64,000 nt of DNA from Odontesthes bonariensis (lineage: Eukaryota; Chordata; Actinopteri; Atheriniformes; Atherinopsidae), in contig NC_134526.1 of the NCBI RefSeq assembly GCF_027942865.1, forward strand, positions 2,162,470 to 2,226,469, given 5' to 3'. This document shows, piece by piece, positions 22,925 through 33,528 of this stretch. The translations under genes were made by a program, and so were the position numbers. Under the pieces are notes generated by a model, which made no database searches, was not told the DNA's origin, and was given only the letters and a program-made list of their open reading frames with translations. The stretch's first letter is position 1. The number at the start of each line of letters is the position of its first letter.

Positions 22925-23145
22925 CAGGTCTGGTTGATGCCAGCTGGTCGAGGCGGATGGCCACCCTTCCTGAGTCTGGTTCTGCCAGAGGTTTCTTCCT
23001 GTTAAAAGGGAGTCGTTTCTCTTATTATGATTATAATTAATTGAATTCCAATTGGCTTGAATTGGACTTTATTATCTAAGTGCCTTGAGATGACATTTGT
23101 TGTATTTGGCGCTATATGAATAAAAATGAATTGAATTGAACAGAA
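22925..23145 (+). mobile_element. Non-LTR retroposon 3' tail
   Basis: Contains the fish-typical phrases ctgagtctggttctgccaga and cttcctgttaaaagggag, then gtgccttgagatgac and a ggcgctatatgaataaaa end followed by gaattgaattgaa. These are standard 3' ends of 5'-truncated fish LINE/SINE copies. The family is not named with certainty. Confidence 0.65.
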
Positions 23146-24477
23146 TTTGGGCATAAAAAAAGTTAATTTAATAAAAAATTGTAAACAGTACTGTTTTTAC
23201 GCAGCAAGCAACTGGGACAAAAGTAGTAAAAGTTTTAAAGTACCGATTCAGGAAGAGCAGGGTTTTACTTTTTGAGAACCCATAAACTTAACAGGAAACT
23301 GCAGAAGAAGCTCTTTAGAGTTGATCACTGAAGTTCCTCCAAAACCAAAAACTGCTATGAACTATGAGAGTAAAGAAACTTTGAGAGTGAAAGACCAGCA
23401 GTCCGGATTTAAAGCAGCTGCAGAGAGAACCGAAGCTGTCAGGAGGAAAATCGATCCAAAATGTGCCGAGCGAATGTAACCTTAACTGCCTAAATTAATA
23501 GAAGTCCTGGAGATCACGGGGATGAAAACGAACCTGCCCATCACTTTATGTCTCAGTGTAAGTGGAGACGCTGTGGGCCGACAGAATAATTAAATATGGC
23601 TGACTCTGAGAGACTGAACCTGGAGTCAGTTACAGTTCGTCTCTAAAAACCGAGGGACAGAAAGGAATGCTCTGCGGCTTTTGTTTGAGGACATTTGGAT
23701 GCTTTTATAGTCTTCTTTGTTACAGCTGATTCCTCTTAATATGTGATGTCCCTACTTTTTTAGCATAGAATAGGTTGAGTTGTAAACCGAGTGGAAGACG
23801 GGATGACCACGACATTACTTCGTGGCATCTCTGCGTTTGTGTGATGAAACCGATTCTCCGTTTTCTTGTGGAACAGAACCTTGTGTTTGTCCTTTTCCTT
23901 TCTGTCCATCCTCAGTTCAGCTTCAAGCATCCCAGCTTTTCAGAGTTTTAGATTTTTTGGCATCGAACATAAAAGTCATTTGCCCTCGAGTTTGCTCCAT
24001 TACTGTCATTCAGAACTAGAGTAATCCATTTTCCAACATCAGTCCCGCGTTCGTTGGTGGAAAAAAAGCAGTCTGAAGAGGAGATAAGCCGCCACCACAG
24101 GATGAAACGAGCATCGTGGGATCGATGCTGCTCTCCTGCTCCGAATCGGACATCGTGCCGGGACAGGGTCGGTCGGTCGTGTTGGAGGTAGAGCTTCAGG
24201 CAGACCATGCTCGTCATCGTGCATAAACAAACAACAGCGAAGAACCGGAACAGAATTTCATCTGGTGGGGGGGGGTGCTTGAGAACGATAGTGCTTCAGG
24301 TACAGGATTGAACGGTGTCGTGTCGGTTTAAATACGGTCGTGGAGATGCTTTTCGTCTTGCTGGCTGGTTTTATTCAGGATTTTAAGATCACTGGAAAGA
24401 GACAGACGAGAAAGAAAGTTTGAAAGGATTTAAAGTGGAGTGATCGCAGTTTGAGCGAGCTTTTGGAACAGAAAAGC
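23146..24477. other. Unassigned sequence
   Basis: No gene recognised. A G run lies at about 24267. Its position downstream of the prrt2-like exons on the minus strand would suit 3' UTR or a last short exon, but none could be identified. Confidence 0.25.
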
Positions 24478-25776
24478 TAAAAGGAGCCATGGCATGAAAT
24501 TTTCACTTTTTAAGGTTGTTTAACATTGATATGAGTTCCTCTAGCCTGCCTGCGGTCCCAGTGGCTAAAACTGACGATAGACCTACACCTGGAAATTATT
24601 CTCGGCCTTTGGAAATGTGACCATGCAGATGGCCTGATCGGGAAAGCTGCCTCATATGATGTGGGCGCCTCTTATGATGTGGAGGTTGGTTCCCCCCAGA
24701 GCCCATATATGGCTATGCCAAAACTGCCTTTCCCCGCCCACAGCTCTTTGGCCAGCTCATTGCTCTGTATATGGATGTAAAAAATCTGTTTAGAGCTCCT
24801 GCATCAGAACCTCTAAAGAGCCAGTGGACAGATTTTGTTTTTTTCTGGGAAAGTGACGACAGAACCGAAGAGATTTGTGTATGTGTACACCAAACATTTC
24901 ACCAACGAATGTTTCCAGAACTTGGCCCAATACCGAGCTGGCCTTGCCGAACGAAAATTAACCCTGGATCAGTACCAACTCTCTTTGCCCCAACTACAGA
25001 CCTCGGACAAGTAAGTCATTTAACGCTCTATAATTGTGTTGCTTTCCTGTATGTACAGTATAGTTACATAGCTTTTTACGACAAGAAAGTGTCTGTATCG
25101 TTAGCTATGCAGCTAATAGCATCAGGTATGTGTGTGTCATGTTAGCAAGGACTTATCTCTGCCAACTGGGCTGTGGGAGGTGTTTGCATGCCCATGAGAT
25201 GGTTAGCTCGCTCATTTTAGACCAAAACCCCCTACTTCAAGCTTCCTGAAGAAGAATGAATCCGCAAATTCAGTGCATTTCATCAGGATAATGATTCATT
25301 CATGGTTCCAGAGTTAAAACGGTCAGTCTGTCTGTGTCGTTAGCTCTGCAGCTAATAGCTCAGTTACTGTCGCTAATGTAATGGTAAATAGCATGAGGTA
25401 TGCGAGTGGACACCTTATTTACTGTAACGCGAGTTTTGTGTACTTATTTGTTGTTTTGATAACCGTCCTGCTGTTGGTGTTATGGCGCGCACGATACCTG
25501 CCTTTCCCCTGATTGACATGACTAGCGCTACGTGCATCTTTGCAAACCAGAGCAATCTTTGCCTCGACTTTCTCCTCCTGATTTGCATTTAAAGCTGCAG
25601 ACCCTAAACAGCTCATTCTGAGGATCCTAAGGAAAGCTCATTTTTGGGACTGGCTGTCATTCTGCACCAAGGCAGAATTTTGGGGAAAAAAAAACTCAGA
25701 TACAGTATAAGGGGACCACAAAAGCCTATAAAAATATATAAAAGCCTCCATTTATTTTCATGCCATGGCACCTTTA
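24478..25776. mobile_element. About 1.3-kb non-autonomous DNA transposon beside the last visible prrt2 exon
   Basis: The ends are inverted: AAAAGGAGCCATGGCATGAA on the left, and tcatgccatggcacctttaa on the right. Internal phrases such as cctctagcctgcctgcggtc and cattctgaggatcctaagga are a common fish repeat. A direct repeat of the gttagct...cagctaatagc type occurs at about 25100 and 25340. No transposase frame. Its right end is only about 12 bp from the TAG codon that closes the prrt2-like frame. Confidence 0.7.
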
Positions 25777-25787
25777 AAGTTCAGCTG

Positions 25788-25928
25788 CTACTTACATCCC
25801 CAGTTCAGAGCGATGGCTGCAGCGATGATGGCGATTCCTCCTAAAATGGAGACGACAGACAGCACCATGGCGTTGCGGCCCAAGCGGCGAGCTCCATCCA
25901 CGTTGCCTTGCTGCAGACTGTTTCGAGA
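25788..25928 (-). CDS. prrt2: prrt2-like, exon 3 (second half of the CD225/dispanin domain)
   Basis: The acceptor TTTGCTCAG|TCTCG opens a phase-0 exon encoding [18 protein letters not shown], a near-exact PRRT2 intracellular-loop signature, then a hydrophobic segment of about 22 residues ([20 protein letters not shown]) and NWG. The frame then either reads CK and stops (TAG at 25790-25788) or is cut at a good donor GGGAT|GTAAGT (GT at 25795-25794) to join a short last exon not seen here. PRRT2 in mammals ends in a short tail supplied by a last exon, so splicing is the likelier reading. A transposon begins about 12 bp further on. Confidence 0.85.
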   Translation of the reverse strand, partial: SRNSLQQGNVDGARRLGRNAMVLSVVSILGGIAIIAAAIALNWGCK

Positions 25929-26217
25929 CTGAGCAAAGATAGGGGAAGAAGAAATGTTGACCAATCAAGTGAAACTTTACATGGTTCATAACACTTGTCG
26001 TTGGATTGTGAGACAGCAGTTTGCACAAGCTGACGACACGTCACCGCTTTGAGTCTATCAACGTACATGCTGTTGTTTCCAACTTCCTAGCGTCAATTCA
26101 TCTGAAACTTTCGATTGTATTCCATGACAGTTTGATGTCTTTCGATATCTTTTTCACAGATTGGAAGTCAAACTGGAATTTCTTTGCCTTTTCCTGAGAA
26201 AAAGTCTGAGGTCGTAC

Positions 26218-26507
26218 CATTACAGAAAAGGTGAGGGCTACGATGTTTACGGGTACCAGCGGGCAGAAGCAGGACAGGATGGCCAGGAACAGGTAATCCC
26301 TTGGCTTGGATCCATCCGCAGTAGCCTCTGTGATTGCGCTGGGCTGGCGGGTGAGCGAGGGCCTCGGCGAGCCCACCGCCAACGAGCCAGACCGGCTGCC
26401 CAAGGTAGACCGGCCGTTAAAATGGCCGCCTGGCTTTGCATGCAACTTGGGCGACACAGAGGACACTGTGGGAGATGTTTCAGCCATCACGGGAGCGATG
26501 CCGTTAC
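26218..26507 (-). CDS. prrt2: prrt2-like, exon 2 (linker and first membrane segment)
   Basis: This 290-nt exon runs from acceptor TCTTCCAG|GTAAC to donor GTAATG|GTACG. It encodes a Ser/Pro-rich linker and then [20 protein letters not shown], continuing [10 protein letters not shown]: the conserved start of the CD225/dispanin fold with its Cys-rich membrane segment. Exon 1 ends in phase 1, this exon supplies the two missing bases, and it ends in phase 0 to match exon 3. The joined product is about 214 aa, shorter than mammalian PRRT2 (about 340 aa), mainly in the N-terminal Pro-rich part. PRRT2 is a neuronal presynaptic membrane protein that acts with SNAREs and sodium channels (family knowledge). 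Other dispanins (PRRT1, TMEM91, TRARG1 types) fit the loop signature less well. Confidence 0.88.
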
Positions 26508-26556
26508 CTGGAAGACAAATCAGCAAAGGGTAGCTCCTGAAAAATAGGCATCTATA

Positions 26557-26929
26557 CACTCTCAGAAAATAAAGTACAGAATTGTACCTTTAGGGGTACG
26601 ATGGCTTGTCACTTGGGCAGTACCCTCAGAAGGTATAGTTTTGTACCCTTGCGGTTTGTACCTTACAGAGACCAATCTTGTACCTCTGGTGACAATTTTG
26701 TACCCTTAAACTGAAGTAGCCTAACACAGACTGTCTATTGTACCCCAGCATGTAGAAAAAAGGTACATATAGGTACCTTTTACCACTTGAGTACATATAT
26801 GTACCTTTTGGACCCTTCAAAAAGGTTCATATAGGTACCTTTAGATCAGGCCCTAGGGGTACATTAGTATAGATTGCACCTCAGGGGACAAAAAAAAGGA
26901 CTTGTACTGTACCCCTATTTCTGAGAGTG
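26557..26929. mobile_element. 373-bp MITE with CACTCTCAG ends
   Basis: Termini CACTCTCAG and CTGAGAGTG are perfect inverted repeats flanked by TA on each side. The inside is dominated by gtacct/aggtac motifs in both orientations, so the element can fold back. There is no coding sequence. CACT ends suggest a CACTA/EnSpm relative, while the TA flank would suit Tc1/mariner; left open. It lies in the large prrt2-like intron, about 50 bp from the exon 2 acceptor. Confidence 0.75.
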
Positions 26930-28620
26930 TATGTGTAAATAGATGCTTTAGTGAAAGCTAAACATACTTTGTATCTGACAGCTTGATGCCACTTTAAACC
27001 TTAAAACCACAGATGAGAGATAGCCGTTACCTCGGTAACCACAGAATTGTAATCAATATAAACAGCCATGTGATGAGTCCTGGGTTAACCCATGAAAATA
27101 GGATGAGAACTCAGTCATCTAGGACTATCTCAGAGCAGAGGTCCTCCTGTTCTGTAAGAAATGAGCCAATCGAGGTGGTTTGAGCCTCTGATGAGGATGC
27201 CTTTATGACCAGTCCTAGGAGGATGAGGTCTCAGGGCTGACCCAGGAATCACTGGAGGGAGTATACCTCCCATCTGCCTTCAGAATGACTTGGTGTTCCA
27301 CGAAAAGAGCTGGAGGAGGTGACCAAGGGGAAGGAGGTCTGGGAATCTCTGAGAGTATGATGGAAGGGTGGGACACCAAAGCTAAAACAAATAGAAAGTT
27401 TGCTCAAAGTCAACATTCACCAACCCGACAGAAGAAAATCAAAAAAGTTTTGTCTCCTCTAAAAAGTTCAACTGATCCTTGACAAGCCCCCATTTGTCTC
27501 AGGCTGAACAAGGACTTTAGACCGAAACTAAAATCTAGAATATACAGTTCAATATCAGGCATGTTGAGCAGCAGCAGCAGAAATGGCTGCTCCCTTCCAA
27601 CATACTCCTACATACTCCTAACAGTGCACAACTAAGCTACCAGCAATGCTTTTCTCAGTTTGAAAAAGCTCCATTTCAAATGCAGGAACTTTCTGAAGGT
27701 ACTCGGGACTTACCACCTGCGTTTACAATCAAAGATGAACTTACCAAACCACTTGGTGTTGGACTAGAAACCAAAACATACTGAGACAAAAGAAAAACTT
27801 TCAGTTACTGAAGTCTTTTTAACTAAATAAGGAACCTTACTCAGTAGGGCAGCCATACAAGCAGCCTTCCCAGACATTGAAAAAAGACCTTATGAGCAGG
27901 AACTCCAAGGCCGGCTACATGCTGTGGTAGGAACATCACCACACAGCCATGTCTTCACAAAGAAATGGTCTACTGGTTTATTAAGGTTGAAAACATTGTA
28001 AACTGAAACTTTAACTAAGCAGGGGAAACAGCCCTGGTAAGGTAGCACTACATTGGATCATACCTTGTTCTTCCAGGTTGGGATTTGCTGAGCATTTATG
28101 GATGGTCTTCCAACATCATCTTTCTTCTCTTCTTTCTTTTTCCACTTCGAATCTTCACCATAGCTCACAAAATCTCTCATATTTAAATTGTACTGCATTA
28201 TTGTATTATTGTTGCCATTAAACAGTGAAATGCAGTCATTCATAGACTAGTTACTTCAATAGAAGGACAGAAAACGCACCTCAGCACAGTTCTGTGGGAA
28301 AGTGTCACGTTGCCCATTTGTGTAACTGTGGTTCATGATGCTTCCACATAAAACAGTAAATCATATTCTAGGGATCAAAGTACGAGACATAAAGACATAT
28401 CCAGCATTATTCGTTTTCAACTTCAGACCTTCTACTGCATCACTGATTGGCTGCCATTTCCTATGTTTGTGACATCTTTCATTTGTCCTCCAATTAATGT
28501 CAAGAAATCCTTTTTCTTCCACCTATTTGGGGCTCAGTTAAAACTTTAACAGGCCATGTAAGGAAGTCCAGACGTACTTTACGGCCGTTTCAAGCTCCTA
28601 TCGATGGATCTGCCGTTATT
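26930..28620. other. prrt2-like intron sequence
   Basis: No exon recognised between exon 2 and the LINE cluster. A further coding exon is not required, because the phases of exons 1 and 2 already match. Confidence 0.4.
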
Positions 28621-28640
28621 AAATCAACTGATGTTAGCGA

Positions 28641-29523
28641 TTGTTAACAATCCTGTTTGCCAAAGTGAAGCCCTTCCTCAGTCGGCAGGACCTTGAAAAG
28701 GCAATCCACGCTTTTATCAGCTCCAGACTGGATTACTGTAACGCTCTCTATGTTGGCCTCAGTCAGACTTCTCTCTCACGTCTTCAACTTGTGCAGAACG
28801 CTGCTGCCCGATTTTTAACAAACACTTCTAGGCGGGAACACATTACTCCTGTGCTATCGTCTCTTCATTGGCTTCCGGTCCGATTCAGAATAGATTTTAA
28901 ACTCCTGTTGTTTGTTTTTAACGCCACTAATGGCTTGGCACCTTCTTATCTGTCGGACATTTTAACTTTTCGCAACTGCGGTAGAGCCCTGCGCTCTTCG
29001 GGTCAGCTTCTTTTAGAGGTCCCAAGGTCGAGATCTAAACTGTGGGGTGATCGTTCCTTTGCCATTGCTGCTCCTAGACTGTGGAACAAACTGCCCCCAG
29101 ACTGTGGAACAAACTGCCCCCAGACTGTGGAACAAACTGCCCCCTGACTGTGGAACAAACTGCCCCCAGACTGTGGAACAAACTGCCCCCTGACTGTGGA
29201 ACAAACTGCCCCCTGACTGTGGAACAAACTGCCCCCTGACTGTGGAACAAACTGCCCCCAGACTGTGGAACAAACTGCCCCCTGACTGTGGAACAAACTG
29301 CCCCCTGACTGTGGAACAAACTGCCCCCTGACTGTGGAACAAACTGCCCCCAGACTGTGGAACAAACTGCCCCCTGACTGTGGAACAAACTGCCCCCAGA
29401 CTGTGGAACAAACTGCCCCCTGACTGTGGAACAAACTGCCCCCTGATATCCGCACCATCACTGATCGCGGCCTTTTTAAATTGAAGCTTAAGACCTTTTT
29501 AGACCGGCGTTCCAACTCTGATT
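28641..29523 (+). pseudogene. L2-type LINE ORF2 C-terminal fragment with internal 23-bp array
   Basis: The frame reads LDYCNALYVGLS, LQLVQNAAARFLT, HITPVLSSLHWLPV, LAPSYLSDIL and APRLWNKLPPD, the standard end of the L2/CR1 reverse-transcriptase polyprotein. After the tandem array the proper continuation resumes at 29443 (IRTITDRGLFKLKLKTFLD, then a stop at about 29523). The copy is 5'-truncated near 28640. The array inserts 345 extra bases (15 x 23). That is a multiple of three, but the 23-bp unit shifts frame at every step, so the array is read in all frames. Confidence 0.9.
29077..29444 (+). repeat. 23-bp minisatellite, 16 units, grown from a LINE codon motif
   Basis: gactgtggaacaaactgcccc recurs exactly every 23 bp from 29077 to 29422, giving 16 units. 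The founder is the LINE's own RLWNKLPP codons: the first unit is the normal LINE sequence and the last leads straight into the normal continuation. The only common variation is ccAg versus ccTg. Confidence 0.95.
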
Positions 29524-29647
29524 AGGGCCACTATGCTCATTCTATCCGCTCTTTTTTACTTATCTTAATTTTATACAAATTTTATTCAATTCATTTTTAT
29601 TGCGCTTGTGGAAGGCTTTTAATGCCCTGCAGCACTTTTAGCACTTC
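29524..29647 (+). mobile_element. L2-type LINE 3' UTR, proximal part
   Basis: AT-rich sequence after the LINE stop, interrupted at 29648 by an inverted L1-type LINE and resuming at 30328. Confidence 0.6.
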
Positions 29648-30327
29648 TTTTTTTTATGATCAACTTTTTTATTGAGAAATGTAAAAATATATATATGTTC
29701 TCATCAAATACATTATTTTATTCCTTAACAAGAAATCACTTACATATTTTAGAGGGACAACAATATAACAACCCTCCATACCCCTGGTGACTCAGTATGA
29801 ACCTCCCACAAAATAAAACAAACAAGAGAAAAAATAAAACAAAAATAAATAAATAAATAAGAAATCAAGGTCAGTGGTGCTGCACCCTTTCTTTAACTAA
29901 CTTGTACGCTGCTTCCCAGCCCTGCAAAGTCTTATGGCTGGCTCCGTGCATACGGACAACAGACCACTCCATCAGGGACAATTTCAAGAAATGAATTGGC
30001 CCAATGCTGCCAGGCCAAGGAATGTGGCGGTTGCCATCTAAGGTCCAGCATTTTCTTGGCTGCTGTGAGGCCCGCCCATAGAATACGACTATGTTGTATG
30101 GACAAATTTAAAGAAGACTCATCATTGAGCAAAAGTAAGGCTGGCGAAACAGGGATCTTGATCTTAAGAATATCACTTAAAGTTAGAGATATTACCCTCC
30201 AAAATCCAACCAGACCGGGGCACTCCTGATAAACATGCAAGAATGACCCCTGGGCATTAAGTGAGCAAAGATCACAATTCGGAGATGTGATAATCTTCAT
30301 GGAATAACGCCTTCTGGGGGTGAGATA
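29648..30327 (-). mobile_element. 5'-truncated L1/Tx1-type LINE inserted into the L2 tail
   Basis: Minus-strand insertion. The poly(A) side is the t-run at 29648-29655, and AGCACTT is repeated at 29640-29646 and 30328-30334 as the likely target duplication. The minus strand at 29932-30327 reads LTPRRRYSMKI, CDLCSLNAQGSFLHVYQECP and GFWRVISLTL, the Cys-rich C-terminal end of L1-type ORF2. The truncation point coincides with the start of the recognisable frame. Confidence 0.85.
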
Positions 30328-30470
30328 AGCACTTTTACCATTTCTGAATCGTGTTTTATGTTTTGTTTTATGTATTGTTGTTTTTATCCTGTTGTAAAGC
30401 ACTTTGAGTACCAGTTGGCTATTGTAAAGGGCTATATAAATAAAGTTTGATTGATTGATTGATTGATTGA
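30328..30470 (+). mobile_element. L2-type LINE 3' end with (TTGA)n tail
   Basis: aagcactttgagtacc and gggctatataaataaag are followed by a gattgattgattgattga tail, the characteristic L2 3' end. It completes the LINE interrupted at 29648. Confidence 0.85.
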
Positions 30471-30654
30471 TATGGACTCCAGGTCTTTATGTCGTGAGCT
30501 ATGAGACTGATAAATAGAAACGGAGGAAAAGATTTAAGAGTAACTCAAAGTAGCCGTAAACAGGCTCAGTTACCTCGACCAGCCTCCTAACTTTCACCAC
30601 TTTGGGACGAGGCGCTCCTGAACAGAGCAGACGGACTTTGGAAGGTGTACTCAC

Positions 30655-30868
30655 TGGTCTCCGTGCATTCACTGATCACCGTCAGGTGCTCCATCACCTC
30701 GTCTGTTTGTTTGGCTTCTGAAGCATTTATCGTGGAGGTCGGCGCCTGCTGCTCTGCGCTGGCCGGCTGAGAAGTGACGGCGGCCTCTGGCTCTGGCTGC
30801 AGGCCGGCGGGCTGCTGGGGCTCCTCCATGCTGCTGGACTGCGGGGCGGCGCTGGGACTGGAGGCCAT
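30655..30868 (-). CDS. prrt2: prrt2-like, exon 1 (N-terminal Pro/Gln/Ala-rich region)
   Basis: The ATG at 30868-30866 lies in TCCGATGG and opens a 214-nt coding exon of 71 codons plus one base. The product begins MASSPSAAPQSSSMEEPQQP and is Pro-, Gln-, Ala- and Ser-rich and disordered, as in PRRT2 N termini. It ends ISECTET before a donor GACCA|GTGAGTA (GT at 30654-30653). Upstream, TTTCCAG|AGTGAG near 30923 could be the acceptor of the 5' UTR part of this exon. The intron to exon 2 is about 4.1 kb and holds LINEs and a MITE. The N-terminal call rests on composition and matched splice phase rather than on conserved motifs. Confidence 0.75.
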
Positions 30869-30929
30869 CGGACGGGACAGGCGACGCTAATCGGTGAAGA
30901 TGAAGGCAGCACTCACTCTGGAAAGGATT

Positions 30930-31429
30930 AGATATGGAATCAGTCACTCTGCTTTCATGATGCTGCCTTGAAACTCATTTAAAGATGGTTTTGATTTGTG
31001 ATTGATGGAATTGTCGGATCTATAACTTTCATCACCCGCTGTATAAACAGGTAAAACATACGCAGCGGACCAAAGATACTCACATCTCACACAGAATACA
31101 ACTTCTGTATCCAAAGATGTATCATCCAACGCTAAGGGGGAACATTTCTGGAAATAACGACTAAAACATCTTATTGAGATTCTGGGGTTTTCTGTTACCC
31201 TCAGTGTTTATACACCTTTTAATGCATCTCTGAGTCTAGTTTTCAACACATTTGCCAAACACCCAACTGCACCAACAACCGCTAATTGAAATCAGGACCA
31301 TGCATCTGCTTTCTATACCCGCTACATCCAGGTGTAGCGCCGTGGGGAGGCTGGACTACATCCTCACTGCCACTGGGTGAGAGGCACGGCAAACCCAGGG
31401 AAATCATGACCATGTAAATCAAAATATTC
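30930..31429. other. prrt2-like upstream region
   Basis: No coding region recognised. 31310-31405 resembles a widespread fish retroposon tail (gctttctatacccgctacatc ... actgggtgagaggcacgg) in degraded form. Promoter elements could not be assigned. Confidence 0.35.
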
Positions 31430-31486
31430 AAGTCAAGTCACAAGTCATCAAAACAGCGACTCGAGTCGACTCGAGTCCAAGTCACA

Positions 31487-32631
31487 GGCTGTGTTTGAAA
31501 CCGCATACTTCTCCTACTTCTCCTATTTCTCCTACTAACTTTAACTTTTTTTTAGTTCCCAGATGCATACTAGATTCTCCTAAATGTTGGGTATGCATCA
31601 TGAGGTTACTACTCATACTCAAACTACCCAAGATGCAACGTAACGTGACCTCGCCGATCGTCATTTCCTGTCAAAACGGCAGTTTCAAGCTAGCTACAAC
31701 GAGGGTAGGTTCACTTCCTGTTTTCAAAACAAAAGCACCAATTGTATGGTAATGGCTTTCCCTATGATAAAAGGCAACGGGTATTTTATTTTGTGAAAAT
31801 AACAGGAAGTGCGTTGCTCACTGCGGCTAGCTTTAGTAGTGCCGAATTCTTGGGAACAAAATTGTAAACAGCCGGTATTTTGTCAGGTTTTCAACACGTT
31901 GGGGATCTAAACGACTACTTTCTCTCCTGAAAATGTTTCAAATGTTGCTAAAGTTTACAGAGTTTAGAGCTTAAGAGAAATCAGCTTCAGGCCGGCTGAT
32001 TTCGGCTCGGGCAGGAGCGAAATGCATTGTGGGTAAAAGCTTTGCATACTGTCTGATCGATGAGTATGTAGTATGCAGTATGCAGTATGTAGTATGCAGT
32101 ATGTAGTATGCAGTATGCAGTATGTAGTATGCAGTATGCAGTATGCAGTACGTAGTACGTAGTACGTAGTATGCAGTATGTAGTATGTAGTATGCAGTAT
32201 GTAGTATGCAGTATGCAGTATGTAGTATGCAGTATGCAGTATGTAGTATGTAGTACGTAGTATGCAGTATGCAGTATGTAGTATGCAGTATGCAGTATGT
32301 AGTATGTAGTACGTAGTATGCAGTATGGAGTATGTAGTATGTAGTATGTAGTACGTAGTATGCAGTATGTAGTATGTAGTATGCAGTATGTAGTACGTAG
32401 TATGTAGTATGTAGTACGTAGTATGCAGTATGCAGTATGCAGTATGTAGTACGTAGTATGCAGTATGTAGTATGTAGTATGTAGTATGTAGTATGCAGTA
32501 TGCAGTATGTAGTATGCAGTATGCAGTATGTACTATGCAGTATGTAGTATGCAGTATGCAGTATGTAGTATGTAGTATGTAGTATGCAGTATGCAGTATG
32601 CAGTATGTAGTAGGCGGTTTCGAACATAGTC
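31487..32631 (+). mobile_element. GGCTGTGTTCGAAACCGC-family element with 10-bp array
   Basis: The left end is ggctgtgtttgaaaccgc and the right end is its near inverse (gcggtttcgaacatagtc). The unique part is followed by an AGTATGCAGT array (32065-32612). Sister copies lie at 36572-38183 (reversed), 46650-46964 and 48757-49765. It has jumped into a CAAGTC-rich hAT relic whose pieces flank it (31430-31486 and 32632-32655). No coding sequence. Confidence 0.8.
32065..32612. repeat. 10-bp array (AGTATGCAGT/AGTATGTAGT)
   Basis: About 55 decamer units with C/T at one position and occasional tacgtag variants. It encodes only the artefactual ILHTAYC-type frames. Confidence 0.95.
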
Positions 32632-32655
32632 GCAGTGACTCGAGTCCCCGTCTCT

Positions 32656-33421
32656 GCAGAGGAGACATAAAACAGAGCGCTACCCCAGCAGCTGCCGCTT
32701 TATTTTAGATCCGTCACACTGAGTCATTTGATTAAAAAGAAGCGAGATGATGATGAAACGGCGGCGCTGTAATGAAAGAGCGTTATTGGCTTTTTTTCTG
32801 CTGGGCTGTCAGAGACAGACGTCTGTGTCGGCTCCCTGATGTGGAAACTAAATCCGGCCGCAGGACGTCTGGAAGTCTCTCCGGTGAGATCCAGAGAACA
32901 AAGTCTGGGTTTGTTTTCAGACTCAATCTGTTCCACACACAGTAAAAAACGCCGGTGTTTACTGAGTTTCAGCATGTTGGGGGGGAAAGAGAAGCCAAAG
33001 CATCAGCTAAAAGGAGCTGATGGTGGGAAGAGTTCTGATCCATTAAAGATGAGAACACCATAATGTTACATAACAGCCCGAAGAAGAAGGTCTTCCACGG
33101 CCGATCTGCAGCCTCCGTGTGGGCTGATAAGGCCTCTGATTGATGGCAGTGACTCATCGGTTTCCTGCTGAGGTTTGGGACTCCTGGTCTGATGTGTGGG
33201 AGGACGTCCACCGGGTCAGAAGTTCAGACTCAGAACGCCTCCGTGAAATAAAAACACATCGAACCTGCGATCCGGCAACTGAAGGCGACATTACGCAGTC
33301 AGTCATCATGCTGCCGGATCGGCCCTGACAGACGAGGAGAGTCCAAAAACAGAAACATCCATAAAGCTGATGGATGTTTCTGTTGTTTCTGAGGCTTATT
33401 GTGGCTCTGCTACATTCATCA
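32656..33421. other. Unassigned sequence
   Basis: No gene, array or transposon recognised. It looks single-copy within the window. Confidence 0.25.
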
Positions 33422-33528
33422 CTTTTCAGTAGTTAACTCGTTATTATCGCGTTCTATAACTATGTAATTATTTAACGCCGATAAATATTTTATCGCGCAT
33501 TAACGCAGGTTTTATTATTTATTTTATT

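Noticed and set aside
24771..25145. 124-codon open frame
   Set aside because: Lies inside the 1.3-kb DNA transposon and shows no domain. Part of a dispersed repeat.
29003..29515. 170-codon minus-strand frame with GAVCSTV/GQFVPQSGGSLF repeats
   Set aside because: Antisense reading of the 23-bp array inside the L2 LINE.
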